A DNA stretch of 64,000 bases from Streptomyces sclerotialus (GTDB lineage: Bacteria; Actinomycetota; Actinomycetes; Streptomycetales; Streptomycetaceae): the NCBI RefSeq assembly GCF_040907265.1, contig NZ_JBFOHP010000002.1, forward strand, positions 2,628,501 through 2,692,500. The letters are read 5' to 3'. A program made the position numbers and the translations under genes. This document shows positions 43,527-53,290 of the stretch, in pieces. How positions within the stretch are numbered: the first letter of the stretch is position 1; every line of letters starts with the position of its first letter. The notes beneath the pieces were generated by a model. The model searched no databases. It was not told the origin of the DNA and saw only the letters and a list, made by a program, of their open reading frames with translations.

Positions 43527-44791
43527 TCAGCCGATGGGCCCCCACTGGCGCTTACGCGACTGCTCTTCACTCGCCGCGGCCTTCGGCTTCGCCACGGGAC
43601 GCCCGTGCTCCACGCAACGCACAGGCATGACAGCCCCGTCGGCACGCAGCGACACCACACCCTCCCCATAAATATCGCCCACGTACCAGACCTGCGCCCG
43701 CCCGGCCGGCGGCCGACGAAGAGCGAACTGCGTGCGCAGCGCCTCGTTGCCGGTGACCAGCACCAGCGCACGCCCACGATGCCGTATCTCGACATCCGTC
43801 GTCCGCCAGGGGGTATTTCTGCTGCGCAGCTTCCGATACAGACTGAAGCTGGTCCGCACACGCTGGAAAGCCGGGACCACAGTGATGAGCAGCACGAATC
43901 CGAGCCCCTTGCCGGCGTGGTACCCCTGATGCCCGCCCGGGAGGAGCCAGAGAAAGGGGACCGGCGAGACGGCCAGAAGGGCTGCCCCTCGAAGCAGCCG
44001 TAGCCGCATCGAGCGACGCGTGGCCGGGAAGGACCAGGCCGGTCCCGGAGGCGGCTCGGGAGCCGGTACCACCGGGGTGCGGTCCGTTTCCATTGCCGGA
44101 ATGGCGAGTTCAGGCAGATCGACACCTGCCTTGGCGGCCCGGATCAGTGCTGCGGGAGAGGCATGGGCAAGACGCTCGGCCCGTCGGCCCCCTTCTGGGA
44201 GCTCCAGCATGCGCCGCGGCCCGCGCTTTCCTGGTACCGCGAGCACAGCACGGAAACGCGGATCGCCGACAACCCACAGCGTGCGGATCTCCGCCTTCGC
44301 CTCGGGCTGGGCCTGCGGGAACATCCGCTCCAACCACCAGCGGGTGTACCGGTTCACGTCCAGGTAGACCGTGACCGAGGACCTCGGATGGTCCGGATCC
44401 GGAACCTGGAACCAGTGCCTGTCGCCATGCCGGGAGTCACGCCGGCCGAACGAGTACGAAAGGCCCTTCTTGTGAACCTGCCACGGATAGGCGCGCAGAA
44501 CGCGACGCACCCGGAACATCCGCCTGACACGAGGGACTTGGCGGCAGACCCCCAGATCCCCGCGATGACGAGCACCGCAGCCAGAATCCAACACACCCAC
44601 GTCGGACCGGGCAGACGCGCGATGACGAAACCGCCGGCCGCAACTCCGAGAGGAAGTCCCAGCAGCTGCAGCGCGAGACCGGCCATCCAGGCACGACGGG
44701 TGGCGGGGTGCCGCCAGGCGGTGTCACCGGTGGCGTGGGACGGAGAAGCACTGGATTGCCGGGTCACGGGACTATCGACGGACTGTCTCAT
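43527..44791 (-). pseudogene. Membrane protein split by a one-base frameshift (T7SS-locus protein)
   Basis: The N-terminal part, starting at ATG 44791 (MRQSVDSPVTRQSSASPS), has two hydrophobic helices (WMAGLALQLLGLPLGVAAGG, WVCWILAAVLVIAGIWG). Its frame then degenerates. A second frame from about 44550 to 43527 carries the rest (RRMFRVRRVLRAYPWQVH, then RLRLLRGAALLAVSPVPFLW). At the G5/C5 run 44549-44553, one extra base joins IWG to VCRQVPRVRRM and restores a single chain of about 420 residues. The topology (2 TM, soluble domain, 2 TM, soluble C terminus) is consistent. Sequencing error or true mutation cannot be told apart. It is the last gene of the minus-strand T7SS-like unit; function unknown. 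Confidence 0.65.
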
Positions 44792-44942
44792 GGCGTGTTT
44801 CTTTCGCTGTGCGTTACGCGGGCGCTGCCCCGGAAAGGAACTGCCGGCCGCAGCACCGGCACGACGCCCCTCCGTCCCGCGGCCCAATCAGTCGACTGTG
44901 ACGTCGAGGCACTCGGGGCGCGCTGCACTCCATCAGCGCCGG

Positions 44943-45755
44943 TCACCTCTGAGTCGTCTCCCGGATCGCGTTCTCTTCCGCGCTCACGACCTCACCCTCG
45001 TCCACGAACTCGATCTCCGGCTCCTCGAAGGACACCGTCCGGAGGATCGCCGTCATGACATCGCAGAACTCGGCCCAGTAGTCCGTGGAGGCGGTGTGGA
45101 GGGTGAAGACCGCGGTGAACGGGCCTGTGGGAAACGGAACATGGACCTGGATCTGCCCGGTGAGCAGCTTCGCCGCCTCGCCGGTCGCCGTGATTTCCGG
45201 GTTCAGTTGGTACTCGGTCAGCGTGATGCAGGAGACCGCGGGTCCGCACGGCAGATCCAGCGGACGGGCATCGTTGTGCTGATCGCGGGAGAGGGTCTCA
45301 AGGATGCGCTCAGCGGCCCGGCCCGGATCGTTCGGGTGCCGCTCCGTCGGGACGACGGCCAGGGTGAAGGCGCATTGGACGACGCCCAGGGAGGGTTCGT
45401 GTCGGGCATCGGCCTCGGACCTCGGAGCGGTGGTGCCGCCCTCCACCGTTGCGCCCTCCAGCGCGCCCTCCTCCGCCGTGGAAAAGAGGCCCATCGCGGC
45501 GTACGAAGCCCCGGACTGTGCCATGGTCTCGGCTATCGCGGCGTAATACTCCGCGGCGGGTTCCCAGATGCTCTCGTCGCCACGTGAATAAAGACCGCGC
45601 ACGAACTCCTGGGCCCGCTCGGCACGCTCCTCGGCCGTGTCGGCAAGAGGAAGCGCGAAGAAGCCGTCGGGGGTGGCGAACCAGACGGGAGGGGGCTCGA
45701 GTGCGTCGGCGGGCACAGGCGCAGGTGGGCCGGCGGGGACGGAGGGAATCGTCAT
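44943..45755 (-). CDS. Hypothetical protein of the T7SS-like locus
   Basis: 270 residues from ATG 45755, overlapping the upstream stop as ATGA. Acidic protein starting with a Pro-rich lead, then VWFATPDGFFALPLADTAEERAERAQEF, CAFTLAVVPTERH and FTAVFTLHTASTDYWAEFCDVMTAILRTVSF. The last part resembles a ferredoxin-like or ABM-type strand pattern. No membrane helix. Context (between a T7SS-secreted-type protein and a membrane protein) suggests an accessory or immunity role, which is inference. Confidence 0.65.
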   Translation of the reverse strand: MTIPSVPAGPPAPVPADALEPPPVWFATPDGFFALPLADTAEERAERAQEFVRGLYSRGDESIWEPAAEYYAAIAETMAQSGASYAAMGLFSTAEEGALEGATVEGGTTAPRSEADARHEPSLGVVQCAFTLAVVPTERHPNDPGRAAERILETLSRDQHNDARPLDLPCGPAVSCITLTEYQLNPEITATGEAAKLLTGQIQVHVPFPTGPFTAVFTLHTASTDYWAEFCDVMTAILRTVSFEEPEIEFVDEGEVVSAEENAIRETTQR

Positions 45756-46711
45756 GAGCTGGGGTTGTCCTTGGCGGGGGCGAAGTAGAGGTGCTGGATG
45801 TGGTCGGAAAGCGCCTGTCCTTGGAGTTCCCTGCCCTCGGCATCCATGATCGTGTAGTCGCCGCTGATACCGAAGCGCGAGTCGGTCGTCGGCTCCGCCA
45901 CGGCGATCCGGTAGCACCCGCATGTGTACCGAGTGACGGTCGGAGACCCGGCGTCCCAGAGCTGTGCCGCCGCAAAGGCCCGGGCGGTTGCCTGATGCGC
46001 CGGCGGGAGCGATTCCAGCGGAATCAGGTCGAGATGACCGGTGAGGTATTCGGTGAGATCAGATCGCGAGTGGGCCTGAAGCCTGCACCAGGAGCCGTCC
46101 GTGAAGACAATCTTGATGTCCCATCCGTCCTTGAAGTTCTTACGCTCGACCGCTGCGATGGCGGAGCGCGAAATCTCCCAGAGCACCTCGTCTTCGATGA
46201 TCTCCGTGTCTTTGTGGACAGGTAGTCCCACGATCACGAGGCGGCGGTCGGTGACGATGGCGTGGGTGGTGTACTCCTTCTTGTTCACCCGGCCGGGATC
46301 CAATTGCCAGGGCAGGGTGCGGGCGATGGTGCCGGGCGCCGCCCACATCACGGGGAAGTCCTCGACCTCGTCGGGCCGGTCGTGGCTGGTGTCCGAGCCG
46401 GCGTCCGGGTCGGAAGGATCCCGCCACGTGCCACCGCCAGGGCTTCCTCCCTGTGAGGTCAGGATCCCGCCTACGATGGCTCCCGCCGCGATGAGCGCCC
46501 CTTTGATGGTGTTGCGGGCGCCCGCGTTCGCGTGAGTGCGGGCCGTGTAACTCGGGCCATCGGGCCAGCCCGGGAGTTCACTCTGAATGTCCCGCCGTTC
46601 CGTGTCACGGAACCAGCGCATGCCCTTGACGGTCATCGCCGCGCCCGTGGCGAACCGGACGGGGGTCCGGGCGAGGAGGGTCTCGCCCGGTTCGGGCTGC
46701 CAGATACTCAT
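45752..46711 (-). CDS. Hypothetical protein of the T7SS-like locus
   Basis: 319 residues. N-terminal strands (WQPEPGETLLARTPVRFATGAAM), one hydrophobic helix (TIKGALIAAGAIVGGILTS), a Gly/Ser/Asp linker and a C-terminal domain of unknown type (ALSDHIQHLYFAP). The segment VTDRRLVIVGLPVHKDTEIIEDEVLWEISRSAIAAVE resembles a PH-like or GRAM-type lipid-binding fold. Family not recognised. It sits immediately after the predicted secreted protein, a position often held by immunity or chaperone genes. Confidence 0.65.
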   Translation of the reverse strand: MSIWQPEPGETLLARTPVRFATGAAMTVKGMRWFRDTERRDIQSELPGWPDGPSYTARTHANAGARNTIKGALIAAGAIVGGILTSQGGSPGGGTWRDPSDPDAGSDTSHDRPDEVEDFPVMWAAPGTIARTLPWQLDPGRVNKKEYTTHAIVTDRRLVIVGLPVHKDTEIIEDEVLWEISRSAIAAVERKNFKDGWDIKIVFTDGSWCRLQAHSRSDLTEYLTGHLDLIPLESLPPAHQATARAFAAAQLWDAGSPTVTRYTCGCYRIAVAEPTTDSRFGISGDYTIMDAEGRELQGQALSDHIQHLYFAPAKDNPSS

Positions 46712-46773
46712 ATGCGTATGCTTCTTCCTACGTGAGGGCTCTGATCCTGAATCCGCTGATTCCGGTAGGACGC

Positions 46774-47949
46774 TCAGTGGGCCGCAGCCGACTTCTGGAA
46801 CTGGTCACCCGGGAAAAGGGCCTCCCCCACATGCTGGGGGATACTCAAAACCTTGGGGGCTATCTTGATCCCCGCATCGATGGCAATTCCTGCACCCGTG
46901 GGGTTGATATTCACCCCTGGGATCATATTGAGCCCCTTGGATCCGAGGAGCTGACCATCGAGATATCCGGCCTTGGCGACACCGCCCATGCGGGACATCA
47001 GGCCACTGCTCTCATGCGCAATCTCGTACATTTTGTTGGAGCCGCCGCCGATCTTCAGCAGGCCTGCCTTACCGATGCCGCCCGTGAGACCCTTCGAGTC
47101 CTTACCCCAGGCGAGGATCTTCGTCGCCCGCCCTGGAATCTTCGTGGCCGCGAACCCCTCGCCGAACTTGGCGGCCACGTTGTCCACCTTGCCGACCACC
47201 TTGACGCCCTTGCCGAACAGCCCGATCCCCGGCAGCAGCCCCACCGCGTCCAGCCCTATCTGCAGCCAGCTCACGTCGGCGCCGCCCGCCTTGGCCAGCC
47301 CGTGTGCCGCCAGCGCGCCCGCGCCCGTGATGAGAGCGGCGGTGCCGAAGATCGCCGCGAGGGGCGGGAAGGGGAGCGAGAGGATCGCCAGCGTTCCCAG
47401 GACCGCGGTCAGGTCGCTCAGTAGGTCGCCGATCAGCTTGAAGTCGTCGGCGTGCTCCTCGACGAAGCCGGCCACGTCATCGAACAGGCTGTCTTCGACC
47501 GCGTCGTCGAGAGCCTGCCGAATTTGATTGGCGATTCTGACGCCGGCGAGATGATAGTTGGCCACGGCCTCGTCCATCCGAGCCCTGGCGTCCTTCAGCG
47601 CGTCCTCGTCCTTCTCGTCCACCATGGCCTGGGTGCGAGCCTTGCTCGTCTCACCTTGGGCATATTCCAGTTCATCTGCCCATTTGCGGAGCAGACCGCC
47701 TACCTTGTCGTACCTTCCCTCAGCCTTGGCGAGCTTTCCCGCAAGGTCGTCCGCGCCTTCTTTGAGCTTCTCGGCGTATTGCCCCTTGAGGTTTTCGCCC
47801 TTACCGACCTCGCGGAGCTTCCTCGACTGCTCTCTGATGGTCTCCCCGATGCCCTCGAGTCGGCGAGCCTCCTCCCTTATCTCATGAGGGTCACCTGGAG
47901 TCGGGTCCTGTTCAGCGAGCGGAGACCAGTCCACCGGACGCTTAGCCAC
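46774..47949 (-). CDS. Predicted T7SS-secreted protein (WXG-type N-terminal domain)
   Basis: 391 residues. The N terminus follows the DWSPL..DPTPGDP pattern that opens many Streptomyces polymorphic toxins exported by type VII secretion. It is followed by a long helical bundle (REEARRLEGIGETIREQSRKL ... LLRKWADELEYAQGE). A hydrophobic stretch (TLAILSLPFPPLAAIFGTAAL ... LQIGLDAVGLLPGIGLFGKG) is the usual linker. After it comes a C-terminal region I cannot assign to a toxin family. It begins seven bases after the small ESX-like gene, in an apparent operon with EccC upstream. Confidence 0.8.
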   Translation of the reverse strand: MAKRPVDWSPLAEQDPTPGDPHEIREEARRLEGIGETIREQSRKLREVGKGENLKGQYAEKLKEGADDLAGKLAKAEGRYDKVGGLLRKWADELEYAQGETSKARTQAMVDEKDEDALKDARARMDEAVANYHLAGVRIANQIRQALDDAVEDSLFDDVAGFVEEHADDFKLIGDLLSDLTAVLGTLAILSLPFPPLAAIFGTAALITGAGALAAHGLAKAGGADVSWLQIGLDAVGLLPGIGLFGKGVKVVGKVDNVAAKFGEGFAATKIPGRATKILAWGKDSKGLTGGIGKAGLLKIGGGSNKMYEIAHESSGLMSRMGGVAKAGYLDGQLLGSKGLNMIPGVNINPTGAGIAIDAGIKIAPKVLSIPQHVGEALFPGDQFQKSAAAH

Positions 47950-47956
47950 GAGATCA

Positions 47957-48223
47957 TCAATCCTTTTCGCCGTCGGCTTCCTTGAAAGACTTGATGGTCT
48001 TTCTTACCCGCTTCTCCACGTCCCCCATCTGTTTCATGAGGTCTTTGCGGTGCTCGTCCCAGCTGTCAGCGAACGCTTCCATCGCAAATTTAATCGAATC
48101 ATGTCCGTATGCTTCGGCCATGGAATCCTGGTTGGCCGCACAGGACTCGAATTCCCTTTTGAGGGTTCCGAAGTTCTTCTTGATCTCGTGCAGTTCGTCG
48201 TAGGAAACAACCAGATTACTCAT
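47957..48223 (-). CDS. ESX/WXG100-like small protein
   Basis: 88 residues, all predicted helical: YDELHEIKKNFGTLKREFESC, then a turn containing AYGHDS, then FADSWDEHRKDLMKQMGDVEKRVRKTIKSF. It lacks the exact WxG turn but has a Trp followed by charged helix, in the size range of ESX partners. It is directly upstream of the predicted secreted protein on the same strand and downstream of EccC past a hairpin. A second ESX-size gene is encoded divergently at 53291. Confidence 0.72.
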   Translation of the reverse strand: MSNLVVSYDELHEIKKNFGTLKREFESCAANQDSMAEAYGHDSIKFAMEAFADSWDEHRKDLMKQMGDVEKRVRKTIKSFKEADGEKD

Positions 48224-48252
48224 TCATTACCCCCGTGGAGATTTTTCAGGAC

Positions 48253-48288
48253 CGCCTGCCGGCCCGCGCACCCGCGGGCCGGCAGGCG
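48253..48288 (-). terminator. Hairpin between eccC and the ESX-like gene
   Basis: Perfect 16-base inverted repeat CGCCTGCCGGCCCGCG with loop CACC, 20 bases after the eccC stop. It is likely to separate transcription of eccC from the downstream minus-strand genes, or to attenuate it. Confidence 0.7.
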
Positions 48289-48307
48289 TACCACTTGATC
48301 GAGAGCC

Positions 48308-51300
48308 TTAGCCCACCGGCACAGTCACCGTGAACGCCTCCCCGTTGCCCAGGTGCAGGAGGCCCTTGCCCGGGTTCACCGGGCCGCCTACCGCGCTGCG
48401 GGTCAGGCGGACGCCGATCAGTTCGCCGCTCGAGGTGTCCTGCGGGGACAGCAGCAGGCCGCGCTTGGACTTCTTGAGGTCGACCTGCCAGCCGCTGAAG
48501 CCCGAGCAGACGTCGTCCTCGTCGCCGGCGATGACGATGCCGATGCCGCGGTCGGAGCCCGTCGCGATCAGGCGCTTGAACTCGTCCTCCGCGTCGCAGT
48601 CCTCCAGCAGCTCGCCGTCGTCGATCAGGATGACGATCGGGTGCTCGACGGACGCCGTCGCCACGGCCTCCTGGAGTTCGTCCTCCTCGATGTCGCTGCC
48701 GGTGAAGACCGCCAGCACGCCTTCGAGGCCCTTGAGTTCACGCAGCGGGGAGTTCCGCGGGGCGGCGACGACCAGGCGGGCGCCGAGGCCCACGAACGTA
48801 CGCGCCAGGTTCATCAGCACCGTCGAGCGGCCCGACTTCGCCGGGCCCGCGATCACGAAGCCCGGCGAGCCCTGTGCCAGGTCCGGGCCGAAGGCCGTCA
48901 GGTCGTCGCCGCCGACGCCCACCAGGCCCCACATCCGCGAGGTGGCCGCCGTCGGGTCGATGTGCTGCCACGCCTCGGCGAAGGTGATGCGGCTGGGCAG
49001 CGAGTCCACCCGGAACGGCCGCAGGGCCCGCGGCACCGCCGCGTCCCGGCGGGCCGCCCCCTCCCCGATGGCCACGAGCGCCGCGTTCTGCCCCTGTCCG
49101 GTGGCGTCCTCGCTCAGCAGCGCGAACTGGATCTCCGTACCGGTCTCGTTGCGGAACGCGCGGCCCGGCGGGATCTCGTCCGGCACCTTGCGGCTGTTGA
49201 TGCCCAGCATCGAGAAGTCGGTACGGTCCGCGAGGCGCAGGCCGAGCTTGTCCTCGGTGAGCGAGGCGATGCGACCGGTCAGCAGCTGCCTGTCGCCCGT
49301 GATCACCAGGTGGATGCCGACGCTCGCGCCCTCGCGCATCAGGGTCAGCAGCTCGTCGGTCAGCTCGCCGTGCTCCAGCTCGCCCAGCGAGGACATCCAG
49401 CCCTCCCAGCGGTCGAGGAGCAGCACGATGTGCGGCAGCCGCTGGTCCTCCGGCGACCCGGCGCGCTGCTCGCCGATGTCCGCGAAGCCGTACTGGGCAA
49501 GGAGCTCCTGCCGCCTGCTCGCCTCCGACGAGAGCCGGCGGACCAGCCGGACGGCCCGCTCGCTCTGGTTGCGGCTCACCACCGCGCCGCAGTGCGGCAG
49601 CTTGGACAGGGCGTTCAGCGCGCCGTTGCCGCAGTCGATGCCGTACAGGTGGACGTCGGCGCAGGAGAGGGTGCGGGCCAGGGAGCCCGCGATCGTCCGC
49701 AGCACCTGGGAGCGGCCGCTGCGCGGCGCGCCCGCGATGAGCAGGTGGCCGAAGGTCGCGAAGTCGACCGCGACCGCGCGGCGGGCCTGGCTCGAGGGCA
49801 GGTCCTCGATGCCGTACGGCGCCGGGGGCAGCGCGCCCAGCCCCTGCACCGGCGGCAGGTCCTCCGGGAGCAGGGTCTCCGCGAGGGCCGGCAGCCACGG
49901 GCTGTGCTGCTGCGGGATCTGCAGGTACGTGTTGGCCTCGCGGACGGCGTCGACCAGCACCTTCAGGTCGGTGATCTCCTCTTCCTCGCTCTTGGCTGCC
50001 GCGGGCTTCGCCAGCGCGGCGCGGCCCAGGTCGGCCCAGTCCAGCTCCCCGGTCCACGGGGCGATGGCCATCGGGTCGACGGTGCCGGGGCGGCGGCCGC
50101 CGACGCGGCCGGACTGGAAGGGGATGAGGGAGGCGGCGCCGGTGCGCACGTAGGCGCGGCCCGGGTTGTTCTTGGAGATGTTGCCGGCCTCGGGCGAGTC
50201 GATGACGTCCGACGACTCGCCGCCGTCGGTGACCCGCAGGGCGATACGGAGGTTGGTGTTGGCCCGGATCTCCGGCGAGACCACGCCGGACGGCCGCTGG
50301 GTGGCCAGCATCAGGTGGATGCCGAGGGAGCGGCCGCGCTGGGCGATGTTGACGAGGCCGGTGACGAAGTCCGGCAGGTCGCGGACCATGGACGCGAACT
50401 CGTCGATGACGAGGAGGAGTCGGGGCAGCGGTGCCATGCCGGGGTTGCGGCGCACCAGGTCCTGGTAGTCCTCGATGTCCTTCGCCCCGACCTGGGCCAG
50501 GATGTGCTCGCGGCGGTGCAGTTCGGCGCCGAGCGACTCCAGGGCGCGCTCGACGAGGTGGGCGTCGAGGTCGGTGACCATGCCGACGGTGTGCGGCAGG
50601 TTGACGCAGTCCTTGAACGCGCTGCCGCCCTTGTAGTCGACGAGCACGAAGGTCATGTTCTCCGGCGTGTTCGCCACCGCCAGCGCGGCGACGATCGTCT
50701 GCAGCAGCTCGGACTTGCCGGAACCCGTCGTACCCGCGATGAGGCCGTGCGGCCCGTCCTTGCGGATGTCGATGCCGAACGGTCCGTCGTACGACTCACC
50801 GACCATGGCCAGCGTGGACTGCCCGCCGGTCTGCCAGCGGGCGATCACCGCGTTGGCCGTCGGCGGCTCCATCCCGATGACGTCGAGGAGCCGGCTGGAG
50901 TCCGGCAGCGCGCTGTCCGTCGCCTCGCCGCTGATGTCGCGCAGCGGGGCGAGCGCCCGGGCCACCCGGGCGCACCAGGCCGGCGAGACGAAGTCGGGCC
51001 GTACGCCGAGGATCTTGTCCGCGCCCTCCTGCTGCACGCGCAGCCGCAGCACGGAGGGGTCGATCTGCTCCGCAGTGGTCGGCATCGCGGGCATGGGGGC
51101 GCCGCTCTGGTTGTCGAGGGAGAGCATCACGGCGGCGGTGTTGGTCAGCGCCGCCGAGGCGGCCGCGGGCGACTTCTTCTTCCGCTTGCCCTTCCCCTTG
51201 CGGCGCGACCGGCCGGCCTCGGCCGCCTTCTTCTTCTGCTCGTCCTCGGCGGCCCGCCGCAGCGCTTCGAGAGCGTCGCTCGCGCCACCGCCGACCTGGC

Positions 51301-53044
51301 GCTCGTGCCGGGCGTGCCGGGCGTTGCGCGGCTCCGCGATCACGATGCCCTTGCACTCGCCCGGCAGGAAGCGCTCCTCGGCGTCCAGGCAGATCGCGTA
51401 CATCGATACGGCCGGGCCCTCCTGGAGCAGCCGTACGACGCCGGGCATCGAGCGCAGCCGGCGCGAGCCGTCCCAGACGACGACGATGTCGGGGTCGGAG
51501 AAGCCGGCCTGACCGCGGTTCTCCTGGGCGGCCTTCTGCCGGGCTTCGAGGATCTGGGTGAGTTCGCCGATACGGGCGCCGACGGTCTCGGCGTCGTTCC
51601 CGATGAGGACGTTGGCGTCCTGCGCCGTCGGGCGGGCGTGCGGCAGCCAGCGGACCCAGTCCCAGCTCTGCTGCGCGTGCGCCTCGGTGAGTACGTAGAA
51701 CTGCACGTCCAGCGGGCTGTGCAGGGTGGCCGCCTGCGCCACCGTCCACCGCGCCAGGCTGCGCGCGGTCTCGTCGGGACCCGCGATGCCGATCACGCCG
51801 AGCTGCCCCAGGTGCAGGGCGACGGGGGTGTCGGCGATCTCCCAGGTGACCTGGCGGCGGTGGTCGTCCTGCTCGGGGTCGTCGAGGACGACGGCGGAGG
51901 GCAGCCGGCCGGTGCCCACCCGCAGCAGCAGGTGGTCGGCGTCGCTGCGGCGGCGCTCCCACAGACGGGTGCGGGGGCCGGTGGCGTTGGCCCAGATGGT
52001 GCCGGGGTCCGGGTGGTCGACGCGGCGGTCACCGCGCTCCAGGACCAGCGCCTCCTGCGCGTCGCGCTCGATCCGGGCCTTGTGCTCCTCGTACTCCTCG
52101 ACCTGCTTGGCGTGGGACTTGCGGCCGTGCTTCTTGTCCCAGAAGTAGTTGCCGATCATGATCAGCGGGCTGAAGACCGCCATCAGCAGGTACGTCGAAC
52201 GCCCCATCACCAGCGCCATGGTGACGGCCATGACGAGCGGGGACGCCGCCATCAGCCAGGGCAGCGGCCGCGCCTCGTACTCCTTCGGGGGCGACGGCAG
52301 GCGGAACTTGGTGGTGCGCTCCGGCGGGCGCAGCCGCGGCGGGCGGTTGTAGTCGAGGCCTGAGCCGTCGTCGGACCACTTCAGGGCCGCGTCCGGGGGC
52401 ATGTAACGGTCGACGTCGAGCAGGGTGTTGCCGATGGCGAGCTGGGAGCCGACCGGCAGTTGCTGCCCTTCGAGGGGCTTGCCGTCGACACGCACCTCGA
52501 ACGCGGACTGCCCGCTTCGGGGCGCCGCATCCGGCCCGCCGGGCTGTCCGGTGGCCTGCTCGACGCCCTGCCCGCCGTCGTGCACGGCCAGGCGGAGGTC
52601 GTCCGCCGAGACCACGTAGAGCGTCATCGCTCGCTGCGGCAACTCGGGGTCGTTGATGAAGAGTTGGCAGTTCGGGCTGGAGCCTATGTCGTACCGGCCG
52701 ATGCCGAGCCGGTACACGGCACCGGCGTCGGGCCCGCCGGCCACCCGGATCTCGATGACACCGGACTGCTCGCCGGGCAGTGTGCCGGAGGGGTCGTCCA
52801 GGCTCACCACCGCACCGTCGCGCAGCGGGGAGGTGGTGACGGTGTGGGCGGGGTCGACCTGGTAGTTGTCGACGTAGAGCACGGGACCGGGCTGTCCGGG
52901 GAACGTGCCGGGCGCGCCCGCGCCCCGCACCCGGGCTGCCAACTCCCGGGCGACGGCGTCGATTCGGGTTTCCGGGTCAGCGTCGAGGACGAGGTCTTTG
53001 CTGGCGTGCGTATAGGGGTCGACGACGGTCAGCTTCAAACGCAC
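48308..53044 (-). CDS. EccC/EssC-type FtsK/SpoIIIE ATPase of a type VII-like secretion system
   Basis: 1578 residues. N-terminal FHA domain (DIGSSPNCQL region, about 100-190), a two-helix membrane segment (PWLMAASPLVMAVTMALVMG ... AVFSPLIMIGNYFWDKKHG, about 260-300), then three ATPase domains. Domain 1 has GTTGSGKSELLQ (about residue 770) and LLLVIDEFASM. Domains 2 and 3 have degenerate Walker A motifs, GAPRSGRSQV (about 1105) and GPAKSGRSTV (about 1405), with Arg replacing Lys. The FHA plus one-polypeptide layout resembles the Firmicutes EssC more than the split mycobacterial EccCa/EccCb. It is the motor that binds ESX substrates through its last domain. No eccB, eccD, eccE or mycP is nearby. 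Confidence 0.88.
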   Translation of the reverse strand: MRLKLTVVDPYTHASKDLVLDADPETRIDAVARELAARVRGAGAPGTFPGQPGPVLYVDNYQVDPAHTVTTSPLRDGAVVSLDDPSGTLPGEQSGVIEIRVAGGPDAGAVYRLGIGRYDIGSSPNCQLFINDPELPQRAMTLYVVSADDLRLAVHDGGQGVEQATGQPGGPDAAPRSGQSAFEVRVDGKPLEGQQLPVGSQLAIGNTLLDVDRYMPPDAALKWSDDGSGLDYNRPPRLRPPERTTKFRLPSPPKEYEARPLPWLMAASPLVMAVTMALVMGRSTYLLMAVFSPLIMIGNYFWDKKHGRKSHAKQVEEYEEHKARIERDAQEALVLERGDRRVDHPDPGTIWANATGPRTRLWERRRSDADHLLLRVGTGRLPSAVVLDDPEQDDHRRQVTWEIADTPVALHLGQLGVIGIAGPDETARSLARWTVAQAATLHSPLDVQFYVLTEAHAQQSWDWVRWLPHARPTAQDANVLIGNDAETVGARIGELTQILEARQKAAQENRGQAGFSDPDIVVVWDGSRRLRSMPGVVRLLQEGPAVSMYAICLDAEERFLPGECKGIVIAEPRNARHARHERQVGGGASDALEALRRAAEDEQKKKAAEAGRSRRKGKGKRKKKSPAAASAALTNTAAVMLSLDNQSGAPMPAMPTTAEQIDPSVLRLRVQQEGADKILGVRPDFVSPAWCARVARALAPLRDISGEATDSALPDSSRLLDVIGMEPPTANAVIARWQTGGQSTLAMVGESYDGPFGIDIRKDGPHGLIAGTTGSGKSELLQTIVAALAVANTPENMTFVLVDYKGGSAFKDCVNLPHTVGMVTDLDAHLVERALESLGAELHRREHILAQVGAKDIEDYQDLVRRNPGMAPLPRLLLVIDEFASMVRDLPDFVTGLVNIAQRGRSLGIHLMLATQRPSGVVSPEIRANTNLRIALRVTDGGESSDVIDSPEAGNISKNNPGRAYVRTGAASLIPFQSGRVGGRRPGTVDPMAIAPWTGELDWADLGRAALAKPAAAKSEEEEITDLKVLVDAVREANTYLQIPQQHSPWLPALAETLLPEDLPPVQGLGALPPAPYGIEDLPSSQARRAVAVDFATFGHLLIAGAPRSGRSQVLRTIAGSLARTLSCADVHLYGIDCGNGALNALSKLPHCGAVVSRNQSERAVRLVRRLSSEASRRQELLAQYGFADIGEQRAGSPEDQRLPHIVLLLDRWEGWMSSLGELEHGELTDELLTLMREGASVGIHLVITGDRQLLTGRIASLTEDKLGLRLADRTDFSMLGINSRKVPDEIPPGRAFRNETGTEIQFALLSEDATGQGQNAALVAIGEGAARRDAAVPRALRPFRVDSLPSRITFAEAWQHIDPTAATSRMWGLVGVGGDDLTAFGPDLAQGSPGFVIAGPAKSGRSTVLMNLARTFVGLGARLVVAAPRNSPLRELKGLEGVLAVFTGSDIEEDELQEAVATASVEHPIVILIDDGELLEDCDAEDEFKRLIATGSDRGIGIVIAGDEDDVCSGFSGWQVDLKKSKRGLLLSPQDTSSGELIGVRLTRSAVGGPVNPGKGLLHLGNGEAFTVTVPVG

Positions 53045-53290
53045 TTAGCTCCTCCTCGAAATGCCTCTCTACGGGGAAGAGAATATCGTCCCGGCAACTC
53101 GGCCGGGTACCTGTGGCGAGCCTCAACAATATCCGGATTTGGGGGGAGTTAATGGCCGTCACGGCTGCGCTCATATGCGCCGGTGAGAGTTACCGACTAG
53201 GGTGCCAGGCGGCGTGTGCCGAAGCGGTGCGCGCCATGCGTGTGCCGGGAGGGGGACCTCGCGGTTGTTAACGGAGGGAAGGGGAGCATC

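Noticed and set aside
48353..52363. A 1336-codon plus-strand frame opposite eccC
   Set aside because: Antisense of the EccC-type ATPase, which has clear FHA and FtsK motifs.
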